Shown: positions 51,418-62,655 of the stretch, piece after piece
Numbering within the stretch: the first letter of the stretch is position 1
Layout of the letters: every line of letters begins with the position of its first letter
NCBI RefSeq assembly: GCF_000718785.1
Contig: NZ_JOCA01000030.1
Span: 162,408 to 226,407 of the forward strand
DNA: 64,000 nt
Reading direction: 5' to 3'
Source of the DNA: Streptomyces sp. NRRL WC-3626
Lineage (GTDB): Bacteria; Actinomycetota; Actinomycetes; Streptomycetales; Streptomycetaceae
The notes under the pieces: generated by a model
Seen by the model: only the letters and a program-made list of their open reading frames with translations
Databases searched by the model: none
Told to the model about the DNA's origin: nothing
Translations under genes and position numbers: made by a program

Positions 51418-53424
51418 ATGACGGCCGAGCTGGTGCGGGGACAGAATCACCCGCTCTCCCAGTCGCGTCTGGAGATCCGGGTCTCGGCCGGCACGCCGGT
51501 CGTGGCCGTGGCCGCGCTCGGCGACGAGAACGGCCGGATCCACGGCGTGGAGTGGGTGGCCCACCCGGGCGCACCCACCCAGCCCGGTCTGGAGGTGTCG
51601 CGACAGGCGGCCGCCGACCACCGTCTCGCGGTGGACCTGGACGCCATGACCGACGCGGTCCACCGCGTCGGGGTGCTGCTGGCCCTGCCCGCCGCGGGCG
51701 GCGGTCCGGGGCCGGCCCGGTTCGGTGCCGTGGCGGCCCCCTTCGTCGCCGTCACCGGCCTCGACGGCGACGAGGTCGCCAGCTACACCATCACGGGCCT
51801 GGAGGCCGAGTCGGCCGTCGTCGCCCTGGAGCTCTACCGGCGGCAGGGCGCCTGGAAGGTGCGCGCCGTCGGCCAGGGCTACACGGGCGGTCTGGCCGAA
51901 CTCCTCACCGACCAGGGACTGCCCGAGGCCGTGCCCCTCGCGGGCAGCATCAACGAGGCCGTGGCACGGGGGCTGGCCCGCTCCGTGCAGGCACCCCCGT
52001 CCCGCCCGTCCGACGGCGACCGCTCCCGGCAGACGGCCGCCCCCGCCCTCGGCCCCGACCAGGGCGGCACCGCTCCTCAGGGCGCACCGGGACCCGTACC
52101 ACCGGCGTACGGCGGGCAGCCGTCCGGCGGACCCGGACAGAGCGGACCGCAGCCGTCCTACGGCGGAGGCGGCGCCGCGGAGCCGTCCGCCACCACCGGC
52201 GGACCGATCAACTACAGCCACCCCGGCCGGCGGAACTCCGCCCCGCCGCCGCCCCCGCCCACCGCGCCGCCGGCACAGCCCGGGCAGCCGGCGCAGCCCG
52301 TCGCGGGGGACGCGACCGGCTGGTCCATGGAGGAGCGGCTCTACAACCAGGTCTGGGGCATGTTCGAGGACCTGGCCCGTAGCACCGCCGCCTACCGGAG
52401 CGCCGTCGACTTCGCCGAGTCCCGGATGGACAAGGAGCTGGAGCAGGCCCTGTCCGACCCGCGCAGCCGCATCGGCGGCCAGGGCGACGCCGTCCGTGAG
52501 GCGGCCCGGGCCCGGCACGCGCACCTCGTCGACCAGGCGCGGGAGGTCCTCGACCGGGACATCGCCCAGCTCGTCGCCGAGGCCGACGTCGTCGAGCCCG
52601 CGCTGCCCCCGGCCTTCGCCCGCTGGGACAACCCCGCCTGGCACGCCTACCGGGTGCCGATGGAGATACCCATGGCGCTGCGCCTGGGCGACCTCCGGCT
52701 GCCCGAGGCCGACCGGATCCGTATCCCGATGCTGCTCCGGCTGCCGCTGGAGCGCGGTCTGTGGATCGACAGCGGACGGGCCGACTCGATCGACGGGTCG
52801 TTCACCGACTCCCACGACATGCGCCGCCTCGCCATGGACACGGCGGTCGCGCACGCGGCCCGGCTGCTCGCCGTCTACCCGGCGGGCGAGTTCACCGTGC
52901 ACGTCATCGATCCTGCCGGATCCGGGACGCAGCCGCTGGCACCGCTGACGGGGACCGGTGTGCTGGCCGCCCCACCCGCCCAGGGCGCGGCCGGGGTGAC
53001 GGATGTGCTGAGCAGGCTGACCCAGCGGGTCGACCTGGTGCAGATGGCGCTGCGCGGCGGCGCCCCGGACGCGCTGCCGCCCGGCTTCGACACCTCCCAG
53101 CAGCTCCTGATCGTCAACGACTTCCCGCACGGCTTCGACGACCGCGCGGTGAACCAGCTGCGCTACCTGGCCGACGAGGGCCCCTCTGTCGGGGTCCATC
53201 TGATGATGGTCGCCGACCGTGAGGAGTCCTCGGCCTACGGCCCGCTCCTGGACCCGCTGTGGCGTTCGCTGCTGCGACTGACTCCCGTCCCGAACAGCCA
53301 TCTGGCCGATCCCTGGGTGGGGCACGCCTGGACGTACGAGCCGCCGCTCGTACCGGCCGGCAGTCAGGTCCTCCACCAGGTGCTCACTCAGGTGGCGGCG
53401 GCCCGCCGTGCGTGGAACAGGTGA
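51418..53424 (+). CDS. TerD domain fused to an FtsK-like ATPase-like domain
   Basis: A 668-aa protein. Residues ~1-175 are TerD-like (TAELVRGQNHPLSQSRLEIRV ... GDEVASYTITGLEAESAVVALELYRR). A Pro/Gln/Gly-rich linker fills ~185-305. The C-terminal ~365 residues begin with a helical part (MEERLYNQVWGMFEDLAR), then a fold resembling FtsK/HerA pumps: LLRLPLERGLWIDSGR, TVHVIDPAG, and a Walker-B-like LLIVNDFPHGFD (about 562). No GxxxxGK[ST] Walker A is seen, so it may be a non-hydrolysing or degenerate ATPase. It follows terD by 47 nt. The FtsK resemblance is by eye only. Confidence 0.8.
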   Translation: MTAELVRGQNHPLSQSRLEIRVSAGTPVVAVAALGDENGRIHGVEWVAHPGAPTQPGLEVSRQAAADHRLAVDLDAMTDAVHRVGVLLALPAAGGGPGPARFGAVAAPFVAVTGLDGDEVASYTITGLEAESAVVALELYRRQGAWKVRAVGQGYTGGLAELLTDQGLPEAVPLAGSINEAVARGLARSVQAPPSRPSDGDRSRQTAAPALGPDQGGTAPQGAPGPVPPAYGGQPSGGPGQSGPQPSYGGGGAAEPSATTGGPINYSHPGRRNSAPPPPPPTAPPAQPGQPAQPVAGDATGWSMEERLYNQVWGMFEDLARSTAAYRSAVDFAESRMDKELEQALSDPRSRIGGQGDAVREAARARHAHLVDQAREVLDRDIAQLVAEADVVEPALPPAFARWDNPAWHAYRVPMEIPMALRLGDLRLPEADRIRIPMLLRLPLERGLWIDSGRADSIDGSFTDSHDMRRLAMDTAVAHAARLLAVYPAGEFTVHVIDPAGSGTQPLAPLTGTGVLAAPPAQGAAGVTDVLSRLTQRVDLVQMALRGGAPDALPPGFDTSQQLLIVNDFPHGFDDRAVNQLRYLADEGPSVGVHLMMVADREESSAYGPLLDPLWRSLLRLTPVPNSHLADPWVGHAWTYEPPLVPAGSQVLHQVLTQVAAARRAWNR

Positions 53425-53494
53425 CCTCCCGCCCTTGACCAAGCCCGCGTAAAGCGCTTGGACCTGGGATTTTGTATCTTTCTTTACTCGCCTC

Positions 53495-53523
53495 TTTACC
53501 AATCCTTGGTGATTGGGTACTGT
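53495..53523 (+). promoter_or_regulatory. Promoter of the terC riboswitch transcript
   Basis: TTTACC (53495-53500), 17-nt spacer, TACTGT (53518-53523). A start near 53530 coincides with the first base-paired bases of the riboswitch. Confidence 0.7.
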
Positions 53524-53528
53524 TGACC

Positions 53529-53665
53529 GCACGGAGGGGAGTACTCCCTGTCTGTGCGGCGACCCCGTCAATACGGATCAGGCCAGATCCCGGGGCGTCG
53601 GCCCGAAGGACCGTCCCGGCTCAGTCATGCGCCGGTGGCCCGGGTGGAAGAGACCTCCGGTAGCG
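53529..53665 (+). promoter_or_regulatory. yybP-ykoY manganese riboswitch controlling terC
   Basis: It has the marks of the yybP-ykoY family: GGAGGGGAGTACTCCC at the 5' side, CCGTCAATACGG in the middle and GTGGAAGAGACCTCCGG (3' side, approximately 53644-53660), whose CCTCCG pairs with the starting CGGAGG to close stem P1. Members of this class sense Mn2+ and precede TerC-type and other Mn exporters. The CCTCCGG of P1 is also complementary to CCGGAGG at 53698-53704, the terC Shine-Dalgarno, suggesting that Mn2+ binding frees the start site. A covariance search would settle the call. Confidence 0.85.
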
Positions 53666-53708
53666 ACGACGCTGACATTTGCCGTGTGACGTATCTGCCG
53701 GAGGCGCA

Positions 53709-54698
53709 GTGGATGTTTCCATGACCCTGTGGGTCCTGACGATCGTGGGCCTGTGCGCCCTCATCGGAGCCGACTTCTTCATCGGCCGCAAACCGCATGA
53801 CGTATCCATCAAGGAAGCCGGAATCTGGACCATCGTCTGGGTCGTCCTGGCCGGGCTCTTCGGGCTCGGCCTGGTGATCTGGGGCGGCGGCCAGGCCGGA
53901 GGCGAGTTCTTCGCCGGCTACATCACCGAGAAGTCCCTGAGCGTCGACAACCTCTTCGTCTTCGTGCTGATCATGGCGAAGTTCGCGGTGCCGTCGCAGT
54001 ACCAGCAACGGGTGCTTCTCATCGGCGTGCTCATCGCCCTGGTGCTGCGCGCGATATTCATCGCCGCCGGCGCCGCGATCCTCGCCAGCTTCTCCTGGGT
54101 GTTCTACCTCTTCGGCGCCTTCCTCATCTGGACCGCCTGGAAGCTCGTCCAGGAGGCCCGGGCCGACGGGGACGAGGAGGAGTTCGAGGAGAACAAGCTG
54201 CTCAAGGCCGCCGAGCGCCGCTTCGGTGTGGCCGACCGGTACCACGGCACCAAGCTGTGGATCGAGCAGAACGGCAAGCGGGTCATGACCCCGATGCTCG
54301 TCGTCATGCTCGCCATCGGCACCACGGACGTCCTGTTCGCGCTCGACTCGATCCCCGCGATCTTCGGCCTGACGCAGGACCCGTACATCGTGTTCACGGC
54401 GAACGCGTTCGCGCTGATGGGCCTCAGGCAGCTGTACTTCCTCATCGGCGGCCTGCTGAGGAAGCTCGTCCACCTGTCCTACGGGCTGTCGATCATCCTC
54501 GGCTTCATCGGTGTGAAGCTGGTGTTCCACGCACTGCACGAGTCCGGGGTACACGTTCCCGAGATCAGCATCCCGGTCTCGCTGGGAGTGATCTGCTCCG
54601 TCCTGATCGTCACCACGATCACCAGCCTGCGGGCCTCCCGCAAGCAGGCGGAGGCGGAGGCGGCCAAGAGCACCGCGCAGGACGACATAAACGCCTGA
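53709..54698 (+). CDS. TerC family membrane protein, probable manganese exporter
   Basis: A 329-aa TerC/Alx-type integral membrane protein with about nine helices. Conserved acidic sites: CALIGADFFIGRK, SLSVDNLFVFVLIMAKF and IGTTDVLFALDSIPAIFGLTQDPYIVFTANAFALMGLRQLYF, the family's hallmark motifs with charged residues in helices. Homologues export Mn2+, and the riboswitch in front supports that. GTG 53709 has CCGGAGG 5 nt upstream, sequestrable by the riboswitch. The C-terminus is charged (KQAEAEAAKSTAQDD). It is downstream of the TerD fusion but has its own promoter. Confidence 0.93.
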   Translation: MDVSMTLWVLTIVGLCALIGADFFIGRKPHDVSIKEAGIWTIVWVVLAGLFGLGLVIWGGGQAGGEFFAGYITEKSLSVDNLFVFVLIMAKFAVPSQYQQRVLLIGVLIALVLRAIFIAAGAAILASFSWVFYLFGAFLIWTAWKLVQEARADGDEEEFEENKLLKAAERRFGVADRYHGTKLWIEQNGKRVMTPMLVVMLAIGTTDVLFALDSIPAIFGLTQDPYIVFTANAFALMGLRQLYFLIGGLLRKLVHLSYGLSIILGFIGVKLVFHALHESGVHVPEISIPVSLGVICSVLIVTTITSLRASRKQAEAEAAKSTAQDDINA

Positions 54699-54725
54699 CC
54701 CGTCGGACACCGGGCACGCGGAACC

Positions 54726-54762
54726 GGGAGCGGCGGCCGGCACATCGCCGGCCGCCGCTCCC
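54726..54762. terminator. terC terminator
   Basis: A perfect 16-bp stem, GGGAGCGGCGGCCGGC / GCCGGCCGCCGCTCCC, with a 5-nt loop, 28 nt after the terC stop. Confidence 0.9.
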
Positions 54763-54827
54763 GCCCGGCATGTCCATCCCCGCGCCGCCCGTCGGCGCCG
54801 ACCCAGTGAGACTCGTACGAGGAGGCC

Positions 54828-54944
54828 ATGCGTGACCATGATGACCCCGAGACGATCAGGATCGCGGAGCAAAGGGGCCGGCCGTACGACGGTGCCACCC
54901 CCCGCGCCCCCCGGGGTCGGCCGGTGGCAGGAGGGCAGCGGTGA
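54828..54944 (+). CDS. Possible small ORF (38 aa)
   Basis: MRDHDDPETIRIAEQRGRPY and 18 more residues, ending at TGA 54942-54944. A GAGGAGG sits just before the ATG (spacing 2-5 nt). The protein is short, polar and without a recognised motif. The SD is the main support; it could be a leader peptide or a chance reading frame. Confidence 0.35.
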   Translation: MRDHDDPETIRIAEQRGRPYDGATPRAPRGRPVAGGQR

Positions 54945-54980
54945 AGTGCGCCGCCCGTTCACGTCTGCGACGATCGCTCC

Positions 54981-56087
54981 ATGACCGCTCGGCTCAGGTC
55001 ACTCGCGGCGCAGTGGACGGTCCTGGTACCGGTGTTCGCCGTGGTTCTGCTGATCCTGACCTGGGGACGCGAACTGCCCGGCTGGGTCGTCGTGATGGTG
55101 ACCCTGATCCTCGCGGGGGCCGTGCTGGCGGCCGTGCACCACGCCGAGGTGGTCGCGCACCGGGTCGGTGAGCCCTTCGGCTCCCTGGTCCTCGCGGTCG
55201 CCGTCACCGTCATCGAGGTGGCGCTGATCGTCACCCTGATGATCGACGGCGGGGACAAGAGCGCGACGCTCGCCAGGGACACCGTCTTCGCGGCCGTGAT
55301 GATCACCGTCAACGGCATCCTCGGACTGAGTCTGCTGGTGGGCTCACTGCGCCACGGAACGGCGGTCTTCAATTCGGAAGGCACCGGCGCGGCTCTCGCC
55401 ACGGTCGCGACACTGGCGACCCTCAGCCTCGTCCTGCCGACGTTCACCACGAGCAAGCCGGGCCCGGAGTTCTCCACGGTCCAGCTCACCTTCGCGGCGG
55501 TATCCTCACTGATCCTCTACGCACTGTTCGTGGCGACCCAGACCGTCAGACATCGCGACTACTTCCTCCCGATCGTCAAACAGAGCGAGGGACGCCCCTC
55601 CGACGAGGAGGAGCACGCCGAGGCGCCCTCCACCCGCACCGCCATGATCAGCCTCGGCCTGCTGGGTCTGGCCCTGATCGGAGTGGTGGGGCTGGCCAAA
55701 GGGGTCTCGCCCACGATCGAGTCCGGAGTGGACGCGGCCGGGCTGCCCCACTCCGTCGTCGGTGTGATCATCGCGCTGCTGGTGCTCCTTCCGGAGACCA
55801 TCGCCGCGGGACGCGCCGCGCGCCGCAACCAGGTGCAGACCAGCATGAACCTCGCGCTCGGCTCGGCGATGGCCAGTATCGGTCTCACCATCCCCGCCGT
55901 CGCGCTGGCCTCCCTCTGGCTCCCCGGACCGCTCGTCCTCGGCCTCGGCGACACCCATATGGTGCTGCTCGCCCTCACCATGGTGGTGGGTGCGCTGACC
56001 GTGGTCCCCGGGCGCGCCACACCCCTCCAGGGAGGCGTGCACCTGGTCCTGCTCGCGGCCTATCTGGAACTGGCGATCAACCCCTGA
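54981..56087 (+). CDS. chaA: ChaA-type Ca2+(Na+)/H+ antiporter
   Basis: A 368-aa cation/proton antiporter of the CaCA superfamily with about eleven transmembrane helices. The first alpha repeat contains HHAEVVAHRVGEPFGSLVLAVAVTVIEVALIV (conserved Glu in GEPFG and TVIEVAL); the second has LLPETIAAGRAARRNQVQTSMNLALGSAMASIGLT. A charged loop (QSEGRPSDEEEHAEAPS) divides the halves. It may export Ca2+ or Na+. No strong SD precedes ATG 54981. It follows the terC terminator and the possible small ORF. Confidence 0.92.
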   Translation: MTARLRSLAAQWTVLVPVFAVVLLILTWGRELPGWVVVMVTLILAGAVLAAVHHAEVVAHRVGEPFGSLVLAVAVTVIEVALIVTLMIDGGDKSATLARDTVFAAVMITVNGILGLSLLVGSLRHGTAVFNSEGTGAALATVATLATLSLVLPTFTTSKPGPEFSTVQLTFAAVSSLILYALFVATQTVRHRDYFLPIVKQSEGRPSDEEEHAEAPSTRTAMISLGLLGLALIGVVGLAKGVSPTIESGVDAAGLPHSVVGVIIALLVLLPETIAAGRAARRNQVQTSMNLALGSAMASIGLTIPAVALASLWLPGPLVLGLGDTHMVLLALTMVVGALTVVPGRATPLQGGVHLVLLAAYLELAINP

Positions 56088-56328
56088 CGGGGCAGGCGGC
56101 CCAGGGGGTGTCTGCCCCAGCCCGCAGCGTCGCGGCCGCGGGGCAGACACCGCCTCGGGCTGCCCGGCGGCGGAGACCGTGCCCGGCCGGGGTCTCCGGC
56201 TCCCCGTCGAACGTCGCCGGGTCCGCCCAGTCACGGTTCATGTCCCGCCAGCGGTCCGCGGGCCGCAATTCGTGAGTGCCCGGGATGAACAGAGCCGCTC
56301 GCACGGATTCGGCGGTCTGCACATGCAT
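56077..56328 (-). CDS. Possible small protein convergent with chaA
   Basis: An 83-codon frame with GC-rich third positions in its first two thirds: [40 protein letters not shown] and [14 protein letters not shown]. The last ~30 residues are encoded by the terminator hairpin of chaA and look random, and its stop overlaps chaA by 11 nt. It may be a short real gene with a decayed end. No SD is visible before ATG 56328. Confidence 0.35.
   Translation of the reverse strand: MHVQTAESVRAALFIPGTHELRPADRWRDMNRDWADPATFDGEPETPAGHGLRRRAARGGVCPAAATLRAGADTPWAACPVRG
56107..56151. terminator. chaA terminator
   Basis: Perfect 12-bp arms GGTGTCTGCCCC / GGGGCAGACACC around a 21-nt GC-rich loop, 20 nt after the chaA stop codon. 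Confidence 0.8.
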
Positions 56329-56465
56329 ATCTCGCGAGAAGGCGGGTGTTGTCGCTCGTCCTGCCGGGAGGCCAGGGCCCGGCGGGGCTTCGCCGCACCG
56401 TGATAGACCGGGTCCGAACAGCGGTTCCCGTGAGGACCGCTCCACCCCGACGGACCGGAGGAACC

Positions 56466-56939
56466 GTGCCCCGCGATCTGGCCAACGCCCCCATCATGAT
56501 CCTCAACGGCCCCAACCTGAACCTGCTCGGACAGCGCCAGCCGGAGATCTACGGCACCGACACGCTCGCCGACGTGGAGGCGATGTGTGCCGAGGCGGCG
56601 GCCGCGCGGGGCGGCACGGTGGATCTGCGCCAGTCCAACCACGAGGGTCAGCTGGTGGACTGGATCCACGAGGCGCGGCTGAACCACTGCGGGATCGTCA
56701 TCAACCCCGGCGCCTACTCGCACACCTCCGTCGCCATCCTGGACGCCCTCAACACCTGTGACGGGCTGCCCGTGATGGAGGTCCACATCTCCAACATCCA
56801 CCGGCGCGAGTCCTTCCGGCACCACTCCTACGTCTCCCTGCGCGCCGACGGGGTGATCGCGGGGTGCGGGGTGCAGGGGTACGTGTTCGCGGTGGAGCGG
56901 ATCGCGGCGCTGGCCGGACCGGGACTGGCCGAGGCGTAG
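56466..56939 (+). CDS. aroQ: Type II 3-dehydroquinate dehydratase
   Basis: A 157-aa enzyme of the shikimate pathway (3-dehydroquinate to 3-dehydroshikimate), forming dodecamers in known cases. [18 protein letters not shown] (about residues 14-31) contains the catalytic Tyr and Arg; [14 protein letters not shown] is conserved; [17 protein letters not shown] and [22 protein letters not shown] sequence (written here as [17 protein letters not shown]) complete the site. GTG 56466 has GGAGG 4 nt upstream. It stands alone, not in an aro operon. Confidence 0.97.
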   Translation: MPRDLANAPIMILNGPNLNLLGQRQPEIYGTDTLADVEAMCAEAAAARGGTVDLRQSNHEGQLVDWIHEARLNHCGIVINPGAYSHTSVAILDALNTCDGLPVMEVHISNIHRRESFRHHSYVSLRADGVIAGCGVQGYVFAVERIAALAGPGLAEA

Positions 56940-56946
56940 GAGCCCG

Positions 56947-57603
56947 TCACCAGCCCCGCGCGTGCCACTCCGGCAGGTGCGGGCGCTCCGCGCCCAGGGC
57001 GGTGTCGTTGCCGTGGCCGGGATAGACCCAGGTCTCGTCCGGCAGGACGTCGAAGATCTTGGTCTCGACGTCCTGGATGAGACGGGCGAACGCCTCCGGG
57101 TCCTTGAAGGTGTTGCCCACACCGCCCGGGAACAGACAGTCCCCGGTGAACACATGCGGATGCCCGTGGGGGTCGTCGTAGACGAGGGCGATCGAGCCGG
57201 GGGTGTGCCCGACGAGGTGGCGGGCGGTGAGCTCCACCTGACCCACGCGGACGGTGTCGCCGTCGTCGACCAGGACGTCGGTCGGCACCGGGATGCCCTC
57301 GGCGTCCTCGCGGCCCGCGTGGGTACGGGCGCCGGTCGCGGCGACGACCTCGGCGAGCGCCTGCCAGTGGTCGCCGTGCCGGTGGGTGGTGACGACGGAC
57401 GCGATGCCGTCGTCACCGATCGTCCCCAGCAGGGTCCCCGCGTCGTTGGCCGCGTCGATCAGCAACTGCTCGTCGGTGGCCCGGCAACGCAGCAGATACG
57501 CGTTGTTCTCCATGGGGCCGACCGCGACCTTGGTGATCATCAGGTCCTTGAGTTCGTGCACGTCGGCTGGGCCGCCGACCGTCACCCGACCGCTGTACGT
57601 CAT
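56947..57603 (-). CDS. MBL-fold metallo-hydrolase
   Basis: A 218-aa metallo-beta-lactamase-fold hydrolase of the glyoxalase II-like group. Metal ligands are visible in THRHGDHWQAL (HxHxDH), HLVGHTPGSIALVYDD, FTGDCLF and YPGHGNDT. The length and motif order match small thioester or persulfide hydrolases. ATG 57603 lies 7 nt from a TAGGCT -10 box (57611-57616, minus), so it is leaderless. It is convergent with aroQ, stops 7 nt apart. Confidence 0.9.
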   Translation of the reverse strand: MTYSGRVTVGGPADVHELKDLMITKVAVGPMENNAYLLRCRATDEQLLIDAANDAGTLLGTIGDDGIASVVTTHRHGDHWQALAEVVAATGARTHAGREDAEGIPVPTDVLVDDGDTVRVGQVELTARHLVGHTPGSIALVYDDPHGHPHVFTGDCLFPGGVGNTFKDPEAFARLIQDVETKIFDVLPDETWVYPGHGNDTALGAERPHLPEWHARGW

Positions 57604-57721
57604 GACCGCCAGCCTATAGCGCCAGGGCCTGCCCGGCGGTGCGGTCCGGAGGAATCCGGCGGCGCCTCGCCGCCCGGGTGAGCCGGGTCCGGTGCGTACG
57701 GCCGGACAGCCCCGGCCCGCG

Positions 57722-58411
57722 CTACAGCGGGGGAAGCGAAGGGAGGGCACCGCCCTTCACGGTGAGGGCGGCGCCGTCACGGCGGCCGGAGAGCCAGCCG
57801 AGCAGGTCCGCGGCCGTCCCCTCGACGGCGACGGGGCCGCCGGACTCCTCGCCGCCGGTCGTCCGGATCCCGCCGTTCCCGGTGGAGAGGGCGGTCGACG
57901 GTACGCCGGGGTGGCCGGCGAACCGCTCCGCGAGGAAGTCGATCTCCCGCTCCGTGAAGTCGGCCGGGAGGTCCTCCAGCTCGTAGCCGATCCCGAGGTC
58001 CACGTGGTGCAGCTCCACCTCGGCCCAGCGCCGGAACGGCACCCGCGCGGCACGGTCCGTGACCCCGTTGCGCAGTTCCAGCGTGCGCGACCAGTCCGCC
58101 GGGGCGGCGCCCGCCGCGCGGAAGCGCTCTGCGCTCTCCCGCAGGTCGGCGAGGTGCGCTTCGAGGGTGCGGGGCGCGTCCCGCTCGATGTCGGCGTCCC
58201 GGGCCTCGCCCGAGACGTACATGGGGCGGCCCTCCAGGACGTTCACCAGAGCGTCGGCGTTACGGGCCAGGTGGGCCAGCACATGGCCGCGGGTCCAGCC
58301 GGGGAGCCGTGACGACTGGGTCACAGCCGCGTTGTCCAGTGCGGCCGCCGCGGTGAGCAGCCGCTCGGTCGCTGTTTGTACAGACGCCAGGTCATCAGCG
58401 TGATCAATCAT
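57722..58411 (-). CDS. Maleylpyruvate isomerase-like, mycothiol-dependent enzyme
   Basis: A 229-aa protein with the N-terminal DinB/MDMPI four-helix fold: [28 protein letters not shown] has the metal-binding His pattern, and [24 protein letters not shown] is the second conserved block. The C-terminal ~70 residues match the MDMPI C-terminal domain. It likely uses mycothiol, the actinobacterial thiol, but the substrate is unknown. ATG 58411 is 7 nt from TAGGGT (58419-58424, minus): leaderless. It is divergent from uvrA. Confidence 0.88.
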   Translation of the reverse strand: MIDHADDLASVQTATERLLTAAAALDNAAVTQSSRLPGWTRGHVLAHLARNADALVNVLEGRPMYVSGEARDADIERDAPRTLEAHLADLRESAERFRAAGAAPADWSRTLELRNGVTDRAARVPFRRWAEVELHHVDLGIGYELEDLPADFTEREIDFLAERFAGHPGVPSTALSTGNGGIRTTGGEESGGPVAVEGTAADLLGWLSGRRDGAALTVKGGALPSLPPL

Positions 58412-58557
58412 GCTGCCGACCCTAGCCCCGTCACACCTTCGGGTGAAGGTGGTGAAGCCCGGCCTTAAATCGAATGCACGTGCTATAAGGTCGTGAGCGG
58501 CGTCGGGCATGCTGGAGAGCCGGGGTTTGTTGACAACCCGTGAATCCGAACCGGCGT

Positions 58558-58579
58558 TGTCAGTGGCTCCCCCTAGTCT
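58558..58579 (+). promoter_or_regulatory. RecA-NDp-type (PafBC) promoter of uvrA
   Basis: TGTCAGTG (58558-58565; TTGTCAGTG with the preceding T), 8 nt, TAGTCT (58574-58579). A start near 58586 gives a leader of about 50 nt. Confidence 0.83.
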
Positions 58580-58634
58580 GAGAAGGACGGGGGCCCCGCC
58601 CCTGTCACTTCTCTCAAGAAAGGTGCGGACCGGC

Positions 58635-61673
<3,039 letters not shown>

Positions 61674-61688
61674 CCGGCCCGCACCGAC

Positions 61689-61736
61689 ACGCGCCGTGCG
61701 GCGGAGGAACGCGGGTTCCTTCGCCGCACGGCGCGT
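61689..61736. terminator. Strong bidirectional terminator between uvrA and the sugar kinase
   Basis: Arms of 22 nt (ACGCGCCGTGCGGCG, G-U, AGGAAC with its complement) around a GCGG loop, ending in TTT on the plus strand. It lies between the convergent stops of uvrA (61673) and the kinase (61738). Confidence 0.92.
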
Positions 61737-61737
61737 T

Positions 61738-62655
61738 TCAGGCCGCCTTCGGCTCCAGTTCGTGGGCGTACGGCGGTTCCGCGCCCGCGCGTGAGCAGGT
61801 GATCGCCGCCGCGCGTGCCGCGAAGCCGAGCAGGTCCGCCCAGCCATCGGCGCCCAGCGCGGCCAGGCCGGCGTCACTGAGCGCGTCCCGTGCGGCGAGG
61901 CCGTGCAGCAGTGCCGCGTTCACCGTGTCGCCGGCGCCGATCGTGTCCACCACCTCGACCCGCTCACCCGGCACGGTGTACGCGCCGCCCTCCCGGGTGT
62001 ACACGGTCAGCCCCTCCCCGCCCCGGGTGACCACCACCGCCGCCGGTCCGGCCGCCAGCCACTCCTGCGGGGAACCGCCCAGCCACTCGGCGTCCTCCTC
62101 CGACAGCTTCAGCAGCGACACCGACGGCAGCCAGCTCCGGAACCGGGCCCGGTAGGCGTCCGGGTCGGGGATGAGGACCGCCCGGATGTTGGGGTCCAGC
62201 GCCGTGAACACACCTCTCGCGCCGGCGGCACGCATCAGCTCCTCGTACGCGCTCGCGCCCGGCTCCAGCACCAGCGAGCAGGTGCCGAAGGACACCGCGC
62301 GGGTACCGGCCGGCAGGACGTCGGGGGCGGTGAACAGCCGGTCCGCCGTCCCCTCCACATAGAAGGAGTACGCCGCCGAACCGTCCGTGCCGACCGTGGC
62401 GACGGCCAGCGTCGTCGGCTCGTCGCCGCGCTGCACCGACGACACGTCCACACCGCTCTCCCGCAGCCGGCCCAGCAACGCCTCCCCGAAGGCGTCACGG
62501 GACACCCGGGAGCAGAACGCGGTGGGGGAGCCGAGGCGGCCCAGTGCCACCGCCGTGTTGAAGGGGCCGCCGCCGAGCGCCGGCGTCAGCGCCGCGAGCG
62601 CGCCCGCGCCGCGCGGTACCAGGTCGATCAGTGCCTCACCGGCTACGACGATCAC
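61738..62655 (-). CDS. PfkB family carbohydrate kinase (fructokinase-like)
   Basis: A 305-aa sugar kinase. N-terminus VIVVAGEALIDLVPRG and GGGPFNTAVALGRLG (about residues 28-42) bind the sugar; TIGAGDTVNAALLHGLA (about 256-272) has the catalytic Asp. The substrate is most likely fructose or a related sugar. Its GTG overlaps the stop of the LacI-type regulator gene by 4 nt (GTGA), so it is translated after it, and it is presumably regulated by it. No transporter gene is seen next to it within the window. Confidence 0.9.
   Translation of the reverse strand: MIVVAGEALIDLVPRGAGALAALTPALGGGPFNTAVALGRLGSPTAFCSRVSRDAFGEALLGRLRESGVDVSSVQRGDEPTTLAVATVGTDGSAAYSFYVEGTADRLFTAPDVLPAGTRAVSFGTCSLVLEPGASAYEELMRAAGARGVFTALDPNIRAVLIPDPDAYRARFRSWLPSVSLLKLSEEDAEWLGGSPQEWLAAGPAAVVVTRGGEGLTVYTREGGAYTVPGERVEVVDTIGAGDTVNAALLHGLAARDALSDAGLAALGADGWADLLGFAARAAAITCSRAGAEPPYAHELEPKAA

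Noticed and set aside
52000..52310. Break or fusion artefact in the TerD-FtsK-like protein
   Set aside because: The Pro/Gln/Gly-rich stretch stays in frame and looks like a normal flexible linker.
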